From positions 64,504,001 to 64,568,000 of the forward strand of contig JAIOJX010000002.1 of the NCBI GenBank assembly GCA_022376925.1: 64,000 nucleotides of DNA, in the 5' to 3' direction. Positions 21,752-34,271 of this stretch are shown here, piece after piece. The notes below the pieces were generated by a model. It did no database searches. It saw only the letters and a list, made by a program, of their open reading frames with translations, and was not told the DNA's origin. Position numbers and translations under genes: made by a program. This DNA comes from Tragulus kanchil. Its lineage: Eukaryota > Chordata > Mammalia > Artiodactyla > Tragulidae. The stretch's first letter is position 1, and the number at the start of each line of letters is the position of its first letter.

Positions 21752-21962
21752 TATGTGTGTGCTGTCATATCAGACCGTTTGTGACTGCATAGCCGTAGAC
21801 TGCCAGGCTTCTCTTACATGGAATTTTCCAGATAAGTATACTGGAGTTGGCTGCCATTTCCTTCTCCAGAGAATCTTTATGACCCAACGTTCTGACCCAA
21901 GGTCTTTTGCATCTTCTGCATTGGCAGACAGCTTCTTTACTACTGTGCCACTTGGGAATCCA
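21752..21962 (-). mobile_element. Bov-A/Bov-tA SINE, diverged
   Basis: 'gactgcatagccgtagactg', 'ataagtatactggagttgg', 'ccatttccttctccagagaa' and 'ctgtgccacttgggaatcc' mark a reverse-complement element. Confidence 0.85.
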
Positions 21963-22000
21963 GCAAAAGTAATTGTATTCCAATTTTAAAATAAAGAAAA

Positions 22001-22350
22001 GGACTTCCCCTGGTGGTCCAGTGGGTAAGGACACCACCTTGCAGTGCAAGGGGCACTGGTTCGATCCCTGGCCTGGGAAGATCCCACGAGCTGCAAAGCG
22101 GCTGGACCAATGTGTCCAATTGCCGAGCCGGAGCTCTGGAGCACATGCTCCCAGAGCCGGTGCTCTGCAACAACAGAGGCCACTGTGATGGGAGGCCCAC
22201 AGGAGCCAAAGAACAAAGACGGATGAAAATAGAGAAATGAAAGACCAATAGAAGTGGCCCGCCTGCTCCCCTCCCTCCCCAACCCCACCCCCACCCAAAA
22301 ATAAATAAATAAATAAATCTTAAAAAAAAAGAAAAAGAAAAAGAAAAAAA
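22001..22350 (+). mobile_element. CHR-type SINE, full length
   Basis: The head starts 'ggacttcccctggtggtcca' with a B-box-like 'ggttcgatccctgg'. The body runs through 'ccgagccggagctctggagc' to a C-rich tract (22258-22300) and (aaat)n/A-rich tail to ~22350. 'aaataaagaaaag' before the head and 'gaaaaagaaaaaaaagag' after the tail may be an A-rich target duplication. Confidence 0.92.
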
Positions 22351-22439
22351 AGAGTAAGATGACCATTGTTCTTTCAGTTTCCATTGGTTCCTGCTATGTC
22401 TATACAATATAAAGTGCATTGGAAATAATTTCACCCCTA

Positions 22440-23030
22440 GACATTGTTAGGCAGAATCAAAGGAAACAGTTTTTAGGTTTTATATCAGACAAGGGTTTGG
22501 GCAAAATGAGGCATGGGGTGGGCTCTGATCTTTTATCATTCCACCTGCTGTGCTTTCTCTTTCAGCTTCTTAGATTTGTGTATCTGGTTCTAGAGATTCC
22601 ATTCCCTTGTCTGGGACTCCCTTAGCTCTCCACCTTAGTCTCCAAAGGAAAGGCTGAGGTTGTGTGCTAAAACATTTCTTAATTGCATTTCCCTCCCAGG
22701 AGCCATGGCAACTGCCTTTCTTCCAATATACACATCTTTTGAGCTTTGGCATTCAGGTGATGACAGAAATATACTGGTTTACAAGTGCCAACCCAAGGCT
22801 ATGACGGGGATGTAGAATTCACCTGCCAGAGCATTTGACACTTGTGTCAGGAAAAGGCAACAGCTGAGAAAGGCCCTAGGAGAGGGTCAGGTCTTCTTAC
22901 GTACACGGGAAGGGCTGTCCAAAATTGTACATCAGTGGGATGTCTATTTCTTCCAGTGAATTCTACCAGGAGTGGAGGAGACAGAGTTCATTCAGCTCAT
23001 TTGGTGCTCAGATACAGAGGCTAGCATACC
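22440..23030. other. Unique DNA, no gene seen
   Basis: No repeat phrases recognised and no splice-bounded open block. Confidence 0.5.
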
Positions 23031-25260
23031 AGGGATGCAGGAATCATTTTGCATCATGAGATAAAAGTTGTTGTTTCCTTGTATTTAGAAGCTTGAGAAA
23101 GACTGGAAGACCAATTGCTTCCAGGTAGAAATGTTTGGGTGCAGTCCTCTATTTTTAATAGTAGAGGTCACAAGCTTTGAGCTTGTCAAAGGAGACTGGC
23201 TCTTTCAATTGACCAGTCATGATGATGGTATTCAAATGTCCTTCCCTTAGCTCTGTGTCCTTGAGGTCTAAAGTTGGAGAACTTTCCCTTTCATTCATGA
23301 TGGCGTCTAAATGTCTTTAGATGTGAACAAGAAAGAAGCCACCCAGTTTATGGTAGTTTTGTTATAGCAGCCTGAATGAACTAAGACTTTCTCTCTCAGC
23401 CTTTGGGACATTACACGTTACAGATATTCATTCCACATCCTTGCGTGTGTCTTAGTGGCCCCTTGTCCTGTCACTTAGTGGTCAGTTGCTCCAAAGCTGT
23501 CCAGACTCATACTGGACAGCTTTGATAATAAACATAGCACTTTACATTGGCCTAAAATTCTCTTAAATTACAACATTTTCCAATGGGATATGGTGGGGAT
23601 GACATTTAAGTTGTTCCTTTGAATGTATTGAGTGGGGTGGGCCTTGTGGAAAGAGCATTGGGCGGCTCATGAGGAGAAGGGATATCTACTGTTTTCACCC
23701 TACATGTTGTGTCTGAATGAATTCCTCACTCCTGGATTTATCCATGAGTGATTCATGTGACATTCCTCCTGATCCATTTCACCCATTTTTATATTTTCTG
23801 CAGTATCTCTTAGGTGATGATTCATAATTCTCCATCTCATTTTGGATCATGCTTTTTTTCATATTCAGATCTGTGTTTCTACTGTCTCTTGTTGGTTTCA
23901 TCACACACATTGCAATTATTTTATTCATTTTATTCATACAACAGATATTTGTTGACTACTGACAGCATAACAAACAGTACAGTTTTTCCGCCCTCATCTT
24001 GTTCATGGACTCTTGAGAAAGGCAGTTGTCCCTGTTACTTAGAAATATTGTCTTTGTTTTGTACATGTCCAGATTCTACCAGTAACTGGCATGTTGAGAG
24101 GCCCAAAATATGTTCACTGCTTTAATTAATCAATCATAGACAGGTAGCAGGGATGCAGGAATCATTTTGCATCATGAGATAAAAGTTGTTGTTTCCTTGT
24201 ATTTAGAAGCTTGAGAAAGACTGGAAGACCAATTGCTTCCAGGTAGAAATGTTTGGGTGCAGTCCTCTATTTTTAATAGTAGAGGTCACAAGCTTTGAGC
24301 TTGTCAAAGGAGACTGGCTCTTTCAATTGACCAGTCATGATGATGGTATTCAAATGTCCTTCCCTTAGCTCTGTGTCCTTGAGGTCTAAAGTTGGAGAAC
24401 TTTCCCTTTCATTCATGATGGCGTCTAAATGTCTTTAGATGTGAACAAGAAAGAAGCCACCCAGTTTATGGTAGTTTTGTTATAGCAGCCTGAATGAACT
24501 AAGACTTTCTCTCTCAGCCTTTGGGACATTACACGTTACAGATATTCATTCCACATCCTTGCGTGTGTCTTAGTGGCCCCTTGTCCTGTCACTTAGTGGT
24601 CAGTTGCTCCAAAGCTGTCCAGACTCATACTGGACAGCTTTGATAATAAACATAGCACTTTACATTGGCCTAAAATTCTCTTAAATTACAACATTTTCCA
24701 ATGGGATATGGTGGGGATGACATTTAAGTTGTTCCTTTGAATGTATTGAGTGGGGTGGGCCTTGTGGAAAGAGCATTGGGCGGCTCATGAGGAGAAGGGA
24801 TATCTACTGTTTTCACCCTACATGTTGTGTCTGAATGAATTCCTCACTCCTGGATTTATCCATGAGTGATTCATGTGACATTCCTCCTGATCCATTTCAC
24901 CCATTTTTATATTTTCTGCAGTATCTCTTAGGTGATGATTCATAATTCTCCATCTCATTTTGGATCATGCTTTTTTTCATATTCAGATCTGTGTTTCTAC
25001 TGTCTCTTGTTGGTTTCATCACACACATTGCAATTATTTTATTCATTTTATTCATACAACAGATATTTGTTGACTACTGACAGCATAACAAACAGTACAG
25101 TTTTTCCGCCCTCATCTTGTTCATGGACTCTTGAGAAAGGCAGTTGTCCCTGTTACTTAGAAATATTGTCTTTGTTTTGTACATGTCCAGATTCTACCAG
25201 TAACTGGCATGTTGAGAGGCCCAAAATATGTTCACTGCTTTAATTAATCAATCATAGACA
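23031..25260. repeat. Tandem duplication G (1,118 bp offset)
   Basis: Copy 1 is 23031-24142 and copy 2 is 24148-25260. The join 'ggtag' is an eroded form of 'ggctagcatacc', which precedes copy 1. Copies look identical over the compared body. A 103-codon frame (23814-24125 and 24932-25243) is duplicated with it but has no recognisable family. The tail (from 23828) is present a third time in duplication H. Confidence 0.97.
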
Positions 25261-25454
25261 TGTGAGGGCAAAAGGAGTCTTGCTTCCAATCCTTGTCCCA
25301 GTCAGATGTTTGGTTCCCCTTCTTCACTATAAACTGGCACTTGCCAGTAGCATTGCCAGCAACTGAACGACCATAACAAGGGCATTTGCCTTGTGCCTCT
25401 GTGGAGATGACCCTTGTGCTGCTGCAGCCACTGACCTTCAAGGAAATTCAGCCA

Positions 25455-25840
25455 CTGACCCTTGGAGTGGAATTCAGGGTGGAGAGGGAAGCACTCTGTG
25501 CTTCAGGGAAACTGGCAGAACAGGTCCTTAGATAACTTAGTTACTTTCAGAACCTGATTTCATGATCCCAATCCTTGCATCTCTTCCTAACTAGATATGC
25601 ACTAAATCCCCTCATGGTGACATCATCTCCTCATGGCTAGCAGAAAACCTTTTGAAAAATGTGTGCTTAATTGTACTGAACTCCCCCTTCACCCCAATCT
25701 TATATATTGACCTTCCCCCACTGGAACAGTTTCTCAGAGCTATCTGAGGAGCTGTCTTCCGGGCTGCATTCCTCGTTTTGCCCTAATAAACCTTAACTTG
25801 CAGCTCTCAGGCTGTGCATTTATTTTAGTGGACACCCTCT
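25455..25840 (+). mobile_element. ERV1-like LTR fragment or solo LTR
   Basis: The 3' half follows a typical class I ERV LTR order: 'ttctcagagctatctgagg', 'agctgtcttccgggctgca', an AATAAA at 25785-25790, then 'ctcaggctgtgcatttattt'. A TATA-like 'tatata' lies near 25704. The boundaries and target duplication are not resolved. No retroviral coding sequence is next to it. Confidence 0.55.
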
Positions 25841-26548
25841 AAAATATACCAATATCTGGTCACCCAGGTATTTCTGCTGGCACTGGAGGCTGTTGTTTAT
25901 CTTGGGTGTTTACAGGCTGTGCAAAAGGCTTCCCCCCTCCACCCTTTCTTTTATAATAAGAAAGAAATACTGAACCAGGAAAAGTCTGAGGAGGGTCCTA
26001 GGATATGTGAATAAAAAACATCATTTGGATCTTAGTGGACATTTCTCCATCTCATTTTGGATCATGCTTTTCATATTCAGATCTGTGTTTCTACTGTCTC
26101 TTGTTGGTTTCATCACACACATTGCAATTATTTTATTCATTTTATTCATACAACAGATATTTGTTGACTACTGACAGCATAACAAACAGTACAGTTTTTC
26201 CGCCCTCATCTTGTTCATGGACTCTTGAGAAAGGCAGTTGTCCCTGTTACTTAGAAATATTGTCTTTGTTTTGTACATGTCCAGATTCTACCAGTAACTG
26301 GCATGTTGAGAGGCCCAAAATATGTTCACTGCTTTAATTAATCAATCATAGACATGTGAGGGCAAAAGGAGTCTTGCTTCCAATCCTTGTCCCAGTCAGA
26401 TGTTTGGTTCCCCTTCTTCACTATAAACTGGCACTTGCCAGTAGCATTGCCAGCAACTGAACGACCATAACAAGGGCATTTGCCTTGTGCCTCTGTGGAG
26501 ATGACCCTTGTGCTGCTGCAGCCACTGACCTTCAAGGAAATTCAGCCA

Positions 26549-26934
26549 CTGACCCTCGGAGTGGAATTCAGGGTGGAGAGGGAAGCACTCTGTGCTTCAG
26601 GGAAACTGGCAGAACAGGTCCTTAGATAACTTAGTTACTTTCAGAACCTGATTTCATGATCCCAATCCTTGCATCTCTTCCTAACTAGATATGCACTAAA
26701 TCCCCTCATGGTGACATCATCTCCTCATGGCTAGCAGAAAACCTTTTGAAAAATGTGTGCTTAATTGTACTGAACTCCCCCTTCACCCCAATCTTATATA
26801 TTGACCTTCCCCCACTGGAACAGTTTCTCAGAGCTATCTGAGGAGCTGTCTTCCGGGCTGCATTCCTCGTTTTGCCCTAATAAACCTTAACTTGCAGCTC
26901 TCAGGCTGTGCATTTATTTTAGTGGACACCCTCT
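26549..26934 (+). mobile_element. ERV1-like LTR fragment (copy in H2)
   Basis: Second copy of the 25455 block, carried by duplication H. One substitution is visible near its start ('cccttggag' versus 'ccctcggag'). Confidence 0.55.
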
Positions 26935-27107
26935 AAAATATACCAATATCTGGTCACCCAGGTATTTCTGCTGGCACTGGAGGCTGTTGTTTATCTTGGG
27001 TGTTTACAGGCTGTGCAAAAGGCTTCCCCCCTCCACCCTTTCTTTTATAATAAGAAAGAAATACTGAACCAGGAAAAGTCTGAGGAGGGTCCTAGGATAT
27101 GTGAATA

Positions 27108-27808
27108 GAGGTAGAAAGAAATGGCCACTTTACAAGTAAGAAGTCATGTAAACATGTTAGAAAAAAGGGCTGAACTATTCACCTTCTGTAGCACCATTCA
27201 AAACAGAGGCTCAATAGCTACAGCTGTTTCCGTTTTGCCAATTTCACCCTCCAGATTAGCCACGTGCCTTCCATTTACTTTAATGGGAGCCATATGTGTG
27301 CAGTTGATGGTGGTACTTAACTGCTAAGCACAGAGTCCTGCCACCCACCCACCCACATCTGCGGCTTCACAAGTCACAAGAAAATGAAAAACAAACACAG
27401 TGCCGGCATACCCAGGAACCGTGGAAGTCTGGAAGAACCAACCAGGAGGAAAAAGAACTGGAGTGTGGAGACCATGCTGGTGGGAGGCTGGAGCATTGCA
27501 AAAGGCCAGGTCTTTAATTCACAGCCTCTGGGGGTACTTTGCTTTCCATCACTGGGGGCTTTGGTTAAAACTTTAGAGCCTGTTTCTAAGACTCTGGAAT
27601 CTGGGAATGAAACACAAAATGTGTGGGTAATAAAAATAGCTTTTAGGTCATCTTTTGAACAAACAGTTGTTTGAGGTCCCAGAAGTTGTTAACTAAGACA
27701 TGGCAGCCCTTCCATTGGTGCCAGACTTGAATGTTAAAGAAAAAATCCTTCTTTTCATAAGTAAATTCAGTGCAGCTTTCTTTAGGATGTCTCTAAATTG
27801 GATAGAAG
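27108..27808. other. Unique DNA, no gene seen
   Basis: Contains a short (CACC)n run near 27342-27355. Open frames at 27121-27327 and 27384-27674 have no recognisable content. Confidence 0.5.
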
Positions 27809-29982
27809 CCAGAGATCAGAATAGTGGAATTGATGAATAGTTTATAAAACTTTTATACAGTGAAATTTGTAGAAACTGAGAGGGTTAAGCTGGTAGGCAG
27901 TGGTAGCAACTTCTTCCCAAGATGTTGCTAAATGAAAAAAGAAAAGCTGCAGAAAAATAGATGTGTAGGTTTTGTTCGATTGACCAAGGCTTCTCTGAAA
28001 CACAATTTCCTTAAAAGCTTAGTAGGTTTGGGCTCTGTTTGTTGTCTGTGAATTTTAGTAAAGATAAACTAGTTATTGTAAATCAGTGCCACTGAATTGA
28101 GATACTGATGAGTAAGCTCTGTCCCATCTGACCAGTGGTGAGCTTACCACCTCTCCAGTCTGGCCTCTGTGTCAAGATAGGTCAGAAGTCCTATCTCCTC
28201 TCCCCATTGTGCCTCAATGACACGTGTTCTTTTCCTTGGGGTTGACTGTCTCCTTTTAAAATAGGAACTTCACAGGTTGAAGTGTTTAAAAGAAGCCGGA
28301 GGGAGAAAGCTGTTGAATCTCTGGTTCTACTTTTAGCTATAATTCCAGTGTTATCCCGGGGCAGATGACTTAGGATCACTAACCATGCAAGCAAATTGCA
28401 AATAGAATTGAAAACATCTCCAATGACTTGTAGGTAGAAAAGGTCTTTCTTAACAAGGCTTTATATTCTTCCCGGTTTCCAGTAGGATGAACATGCATAG
28501 ACGTTCTTTGAGAAGTGGATTTGTTTCTTGCTGGAGCTCACTGAAGGTGGAGAGGAGTAACTTGACATATCCTTAGGCTCTAGAGCTTTCCTGCAAAATT
28601 TCCTAATAGTCCAGCCTTTCTAGGCATGTGCTCTATATCGCCAGGTGCAACAGGTTGATCAACCTTGTAACAAACATTTCCAACTTCCCATTGTCTCCTA
28701 GTGCTTGTTCGACCAATTCTCCTTTATGGATTCATTTATAATTCCCTGTTTCCAAGAATGGGTTTCTGTGTTGCATGTAACTTTCAGCTTCAAGTGACAG
28801 AAACCTAACTCAGCATACTTAAAAATAGTTTCTCTTTCACTTGTGAAACAGGGCAGTTTTTCTTGAAGCACAGCTGGTTCCCATCAAAAACTTTTATCCA
28901 GAGATCAGAATAGTGGAATTGATGAATAGTTTATAAAACTTTTATACAGTGAAATTTGTAGAAACTGAGGGGGTTAAGCTGGTAGGCAGTGGTAGCAACT
29001 TCTTCCCAAGATGTTGCTAAATGAAAAAAGAAAAGCTGCAGAAAAATAGATGTGTAGGTTTTGTTCGATTGACCAAGGCTTCTCTGAAACACAATTTCCT
29101 TAAAAGCTTAGTAGGTTTGGGCTCTGTTTGTTGTCTGTGAATTTTAGTAAAGATAAACTAGTTATTGTAAATCAGTGCCACTGAATTGAGATACTGATGA
29201 GTAAGCTCTGTCCCATCTGACCAGTGGTGAGCTTACCACCTCTCCAGTCTGGCCTCTGTGTCAAGATAGGTCAGAAGTCCTATCTCCTCTCCCCATTGTG
29301 CCTCAATGACACGTGTTCTTTTCCTTGGGGTTGACTGTCTCCTTTTAAAATAGGAACTTCACAGGTTGAAGTGTTTAAAAGAAGCCGGAGGGAGAAAGCT
29401 GTTGAATCTCTGGTTCTACTTTTAGCTATAATTCCAGTGTTATCCCGGGGCAGATGACTTAGGATCACTAACCATGCAAGCAAATTGCAAATAGAATTGA
29501 AAACATCTCCAATGACTTGTAGGTAGAAAAGGTCTTTCTTAACAAGGCTTTATATTCTTCCCGGTTTCCAGTAGGATGAACATGCATAGACGTTCTTTGA
29601 GAAGTGGATTTGTTTCTTGCTGGAGCTCACTGAAGGTGGAGAGGAGTAACTTGACATATCCTTAGGCTCTAGAGCTTTCCTGCAAAATTTCCTAATAGTC
29701 CAGCCTTTCTAGGCATGTGCTCTATATCGCCAGGTGCAACAGGTTGATCAACCTTGTAACAAACATTTCCAACTTCCCATTGTCTCCTAGTGCTTGTTCG
29801 ACCAATTCTCCTTTATGGATTCATTTATAATTCCCTGTTTCCAAGAATGGGTTTCTGTGTTGCATGTAACTTTCAGCTTCAAGTGACAGAAACCTAACTC
29901 AGCATACTTAAAAATAGTTTCTCTTTCACTTGTGAAACAGGGCAGTTTTTCTTGAAGCACAGCTGGTTCCCATCAAAAACTT
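27809..29982. repeat. Tandem duplication I (1,089 bp offset)
   Basis: Copy 1 is 27809-28893 and copy 2 is 28898-29982. One difference is visible ('actgagaggg' versus 'actgaggggg'). The 4-bp join 'ttat' is not informative. No gene or young repeat is seen in the unit. Confidence 0.97.
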
Positions 29983-30411
29983 AGTAGGTATGGGATTAAC
30001 CTACTTGAGTGATGCTATTACACCCAGGGGCACTTTCTTTCCACCTCTGTTCTGTATGCTTGTTGTTGGCTTCATTCTCAGACTTCCAGTGCTCACTTTG
30101 AACAATTAGAGATGTATTCTATCTCTAAGGCTCAGAAGAAAGAGAAAACTGTTGTCTGACAGCTTAAGCAGTCTTGAAATTGTCCTGTTGCCCTCTAACT
30201 TGGGCCTGGCTGACTTGTGCTCACACTGAACAGACAGGTCATTGTGGATGGCCTGGTGATAGCCAGGTCTCATACTCAGCCCTGGAGACAGGTCTACTCA
30301 ACTGCATTTGAAACAGGTTTAAGAAAGGGGGTGATTTCCTGAGGAAAAGTGCTTCAGTTGTTAGAATATGAAATCATGGATGCTGGGCATGAAAATTAAA
30401 AAGTAATGATG

Positions 30412-30730
30412 GGGCTTCCCCTAGTGGTCCAGTGGGTAAGGACACCGCCTTGCAGTGCAAGGGGCGCCGGTTCGAGCCCTGGCCTGGGAAGATCCCACGT
30501 GCCGCGGAGCGGCTGGACTGATGTGTCCAATCACCGAGCCGGAGCTCTGGAGCGCATGCGCCCAGAGCCGGTGCTCTGCGACCACAGAGGCCACCGCGAT
30601 GGGAGGCCCACAGGAGCCAAAGAACAAAGACATATGAAAATAGAGAAATGAAAGACCCGCTCCCCTCCCTCCCCAACCCCCGCCCCCAAAATATAATAAA
30701 AATAAATAAATAAATCTTTAAAAAAAAAAA
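30412..30730 (+). mobile_element. Young CHR-type SINE with target duplication
   Basis: Flanked by 'aaagtaatgatg' (ending 30411 and 30742). The head has an A-box-like 'tggtccagtgg' and a B-box-like 'ggttcgagccc'. The body is rich in CpG ('gccgcggagcggctgg', 'ggagcgcatgcgccc') and ends in a C-rich tract and A-rich tail. A 20-30 bp part of the usual 3' region before the C-rich tract is missing compared with 22001. Confidence 0.93.
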
Positions 30731-31484
30731 AAAGTAATGATGATGAAAATATTAATAATAGAGTCAGAAAACTATAGGAGGAAAGAAGGGTCTTGAAAAA
30801 GAGGAAAGAGAAATGAAAACTCCTGAGTGGGTTGAGTTTTTGAGAGACAGGGTGTTTCTGGAAGAGCAAGGAGAAGTTATTTAATATTAGAGACATACTG
30901 TTTTGCAACATGGGATTTTGGAAACTGTTTTAAGCTTAATGATGCTATGTTTTATGTTATATAACATTTTCTTTTCACTTTAAGAAATATAAGTAAAGAC
31001 TTCTACTTTACAGGGCAGTTTTTCTTGAAGCACAGCTGGTTCCCATCAAAAACTTAGTAGGTATGGGATTAACCTACTTGAGTGATGCTATTACACCCAG
31101 GGGCACTTTCTTTCCACCTCTGTTCTGTATGCTTGTTGTTGGCTTCATTCTCAGACTTCCAGTGCTCACTTTGAACAATTAGAGATGTATTCTATCTCTA
31201 AGGCTCAGAAGAAAGAGAAAACTGTTGTCTGACAGCTTAAGCAGTCTTGAAATTGTCCTGTTGCCCTCTAACTTGGGCCTGGCTGACTTGTGCTCACACT
31301 GAACAGACAGGTCATTGTGGATGGCCTGGTGATAGCCAGGTCTCATACTCAGCCCTGGAGACAGGTCTACTCAACTGCATTTGAAACAGGTTTAAGAAAG
31401 GGGGTGATTTCCTGAGGAAAAGTGCTTCAGTTGTTAGAATATGAAATCATGGATGCTGGGCATGAAAATTAAAAAGTAATGATG

Positions 31485-31803
31485 GGGCTTCCCCTAGTGG
31501 TCCAGTGGGTAAGGACACCGCCTTGCAGTGCAAGGGGCGCCGGTTCGAGCCCTGGCCTGGGAAGATCCCACGTGCCGCGGAGCGGCTGGACTGATGTGTC
31601 CAATCACCGAGCCGGAGCTCTGGAGCGCATGCGCCCAGAGCCGGTGCTCTGCGACCACAGAGGCCACCGCGATGGGAGGCCCACAGGAGCCAAAGAACAA
31701 AGACATATGAAAATAGAGAAATGAAAGACCCGCTCCCCTCCCTCCCCAACCCCCGCCCCCCAAATATAATAAAAATAAATAAATAAATCTTTAAAAAAAA
31801 AAA
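31485..31803 (+). mobile_element. Young CHR-type SINE (copy in J2)
   Basis: Same insertion as 30412, repeated by duplication J. One C-run/A-run length shift is visible near 31760. Confidence 0.93.
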
Positions 31804-32286
31804 AAAGTAATGATGATGAAAATATTAATAATAGAGTCAGAAAACTATAGGAGGAAAGAAGGGTCTTGAAAAAGAGGAAAGAGAAATGAAAACTCCTGAG
31901 TGGGTTGAGTTTTTGAGAGACAGGGTGTTTCTGGAAGAGCAAGGAGAAGTTATTTAATATTAGAGACATACTGTTTTGCAACATGGGATTTTGGAAAAAC
32001 TGTTTTTAAGCTTAATGATGCTATGTTTTATGTTATATAACATTTTCTTTTTCACTTTTTAAGAAATATAAGTAAAGACTTCTACTCTTTGTCAAGTCCT
32101 TTAGGGGATATACTTGTTCTGGCTTGTGGATACAGCATTATGCTAATTCTGGTCTAGAGGACACTCAGCTTTGGGTTGCATAAGATAGAAATAATTGTTA
32201 AATCCTTGTGAAGAATGACTAGACACAGGATAATATTGAGTAGAATCACTAGTTTTAAGCAACAGTTTCTCTAAGAGCTTTCCCTT

Positions 32287-32455
32287 TGTTTTTTTTATTT
32301 TGAATTTATTTTTAAATTTTTAATTGAGGGATAATTGCTTTGAACACTGTGTTGGTTTCTGCCATATATCAGCATGAATCAGCCATGGGTATACAGATGT
32401 TTCCTCCCTCCTGAACCTCCCTTCCACTCATCCCATCCTCTTTCTAGTAATCTTC
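32287..32455 (-). mobile_element. Ruminant L1 3'-UTR fragment
   Basis: 'taattgagggataattgctt', 'gttggtttctgccatatatc' and 'agcatgaatcagccatggg' are the antisense of a common ruminant LINE 3' end. No ORF2 follows. Confidence 0.6.
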
Positions 32456-32774
32456 CTTTTTTTTCCTTAACTAATACATTTCCTTTTAATGACAACCTAT
32501 GGACACTTGCAGTACTACCTAGAGCAACAGTTAAAGGTGAACAATAAGGGTCGTTAGCCCTAGAGGATGAGAAGGCATTGAAAAACATTTATTTTGAAGC
32601 CAATAAGAATTTATTGTCTCTGAAAATAATATAAAGCACAAATTCACTTAGTTGTACATTGGAATCATGAAGGAGCTTTAAGAAATACCAGTGCCATGTC
32701 CCCGCCTTGTCATTTTTATGTATCTGCTCTGGGACAGGCTAAGCATCAGCTTTTTAAAATTTGGGCCTCTTTTA

Positions 32775-33019
32775 TTTTTTAAAATTTATTTATTTTCATC
32801 CATTTTTGTTCTTTGCCCTGTGTGGGCCTCCCACCGCAGTGGCCTCGCTCATTGCAGAGCACTGGCTTTGGGCATATGTGCTCCAAAGCGCTGGCTCGTA
32901 AATGGACACACAGGTCCAATCGCTCCGTGGCATGTGGGATCTTCCTGGGTTAGGGATCAAACCAGTGCCCTTTGCACTGCAAGGTGGACTCTTTACCCAC
33001 TGGACCACCAGGGCAGCCC
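32775..33019 (-). mobile_element. CHR-type SINE (older copy)
   Basis: 'aatttatttattttcatcc' to 'ctggaccaccagggcagccc' in reverse complement, with many CpG losses. Confidence 0.88.
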
Positions 33020-33051
33020 AGCATCAGCAATGTTAAGAAGCCCTCTTTGTT

Positions 33052-33261
33052 CTGTGCTCACTCAGTTGTGTCGGACTTTTTGTGGTCCCATAGACTGTAG
33101 CCTACCAGGTTCCTCTGTCTATGGAATTTTCCAGGCAGGAATACTAGAGTAGGTTGCCATTCCCTACTCCAGAGGATATTCCTGACCCAGGAATTGAACC
33201 TGTGTCCCTTTTGCCTCCTGCATTGGCAAGCGAATTCTTGACCGCTAGTGCCATCGAGCCC
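33052..33261 (-). mobile_element. Bov-A/Bov-tA SINE
   Basis: 'ctcactcagttgtgtcggac', 'ggcaggaatactagagtagg', 'ccaggaattgaacctgtgtc'. Reverse-complement element directly after the SINE at 32775. Confidence 0.88.
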
Positions 33262-34122
33262 TCTTGGTGATTCACATGTGCTGCTAGACCGGAACCATGG
33301 CTGCAGAAGTCATACCACCAGGCTTGCAGATAAGGGTCACAGTCACATGAACTGCATTTGTTGAATGTGTACCTTTTATCCCACACCCTCCTGTTAGTTA
33401 ATTGTTTAGGTTAATAGGGTATGGGAATGCCTAACTGTAATGCTTCTCTCCAGAAAGTAAGGATAGTATCCAGTACGCTCTCTGGGTTGGCCTGAGGAAG
33501 CAGGAGTGAACCTGCAGAGTGACTGAACCCTGCATGTCACACTCTAATGAAGTGAAAGAACAAGAAACGTCATGATCACATTCTATGTTGCACCTGTAGT
33601 AAAGGGCAGGGCTGGTCCAGAGTTAAAGGTCAACATGTAAGTGCCAAAAACCTGCCAGAAAGGCCTCTGAGATCTATGAAGCCAATCAAACATTCTAGTT
33701 GTGATATGACAGCAACGTTGTTTTGACTTTCTCTGCTTATAGAAAGGAGGTCCCAGGCTCCTGAGTTCATATTTAGTGAATGTGGCAACACAAACTCCCA
33801 TGTAGCGGTGCTGCCAGGCACTCAGGGAAAAGATTGGATGAGTTAGAAGCTCAAGTATTTCATGTCCTTTCCTCTCACCCGTCTCTTCCCCGCCAGCCCC
33901 TTTTTGCTTGTTTGCTGGCTACCATCCAGCCCATTGCCTTTCCATGTTGATTAGTGTCCTAGTGGGGAATTTTTGCAGAAAGCCTGTGACTGGCAATTTG
34001 TTATGTAAGTAAACATTGAAACACTCGTATTTGAATAAATATCAATAACCTTTTCTACACCTAATATATTCACTTGAAACTTTGTATGTGTCTTACTAAA
34101 ACATTTCAATATGTCGTTAGAC
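33262..34122. other. Unique DNA, no gene seen
   Basis: No repeat family or exon recognised. An imperfect transcript-like pyrimidine tract at 33868-33905 is not followed by an open block. Confidence 0.5.
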
Positions 34123-34271
34123 TGTGATAGGCAGTACTGCAGGCCCCTCTGTGCAGGGGAGCAGAGTATCTATTGCAAATCTGCAGTGTTTCACTATGCC
34201 TTGCCCCAGAAGGGCAGACCACACTTTCTGATGGCATTCTTTTAGTCCTGTGGGTATTATTTCCTCTAGAA

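Larger units (their letters stand above)
24946..27107. repeat. Tandem duplication H (1,094-1,097 bp offset)
   Basis: Copy 1 is 24946-26013 and copy 2 is 26043-27107. The T run is shortened by three in copy 2 close to the join ('gctttttttcat' versus 'gcttttcat'). The 29-bp join contains 'atcttagtggacatttctcc', an eroded form of the sequence before 24946. It overlaps G by about 315 bp, giving three copies of that stretch. It contains the LTR-like block. Confidence 0.97.
29938..32086. repeat. Tandem duplication J (1,073-1,079 bp offset)
   Basis: Copy 1 is 29938-31007 and copy 2 is 31011-32086. Copy 1 loses bases in homopolymers toward its end: 'ggaaactgttttaag' versus 'ggaaaaactgtttttaag', and 'cttttcactttaag' versus 'ctttttcactttttaag'. 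It overlaps I by about 45 bp. Each copy contains the same young SINE insertion. Confidence 0.97.

Noticed and set aside
22001..22090. A possible tRNA gene (A-box and B-box-like motifs)
   Set aside because: It is the tRNA-Glu-derived head of a SINE. The cloverleaf is decayed and it is continuous with the SINE body.
23814..26337. A conserved 100-103 residue protein present three times
   Set aside because: The 'conservation' comes from triplicated DNA in G and H, identical at the nucleotide level including non-coding flanks.
30374..31749. Proline- and arginine-rich frames on both strands
   Set aside because: All lie inside CHR-type SINEs, and similar peptides recur wherever this SINE inserts (19650, 22013, 36491).
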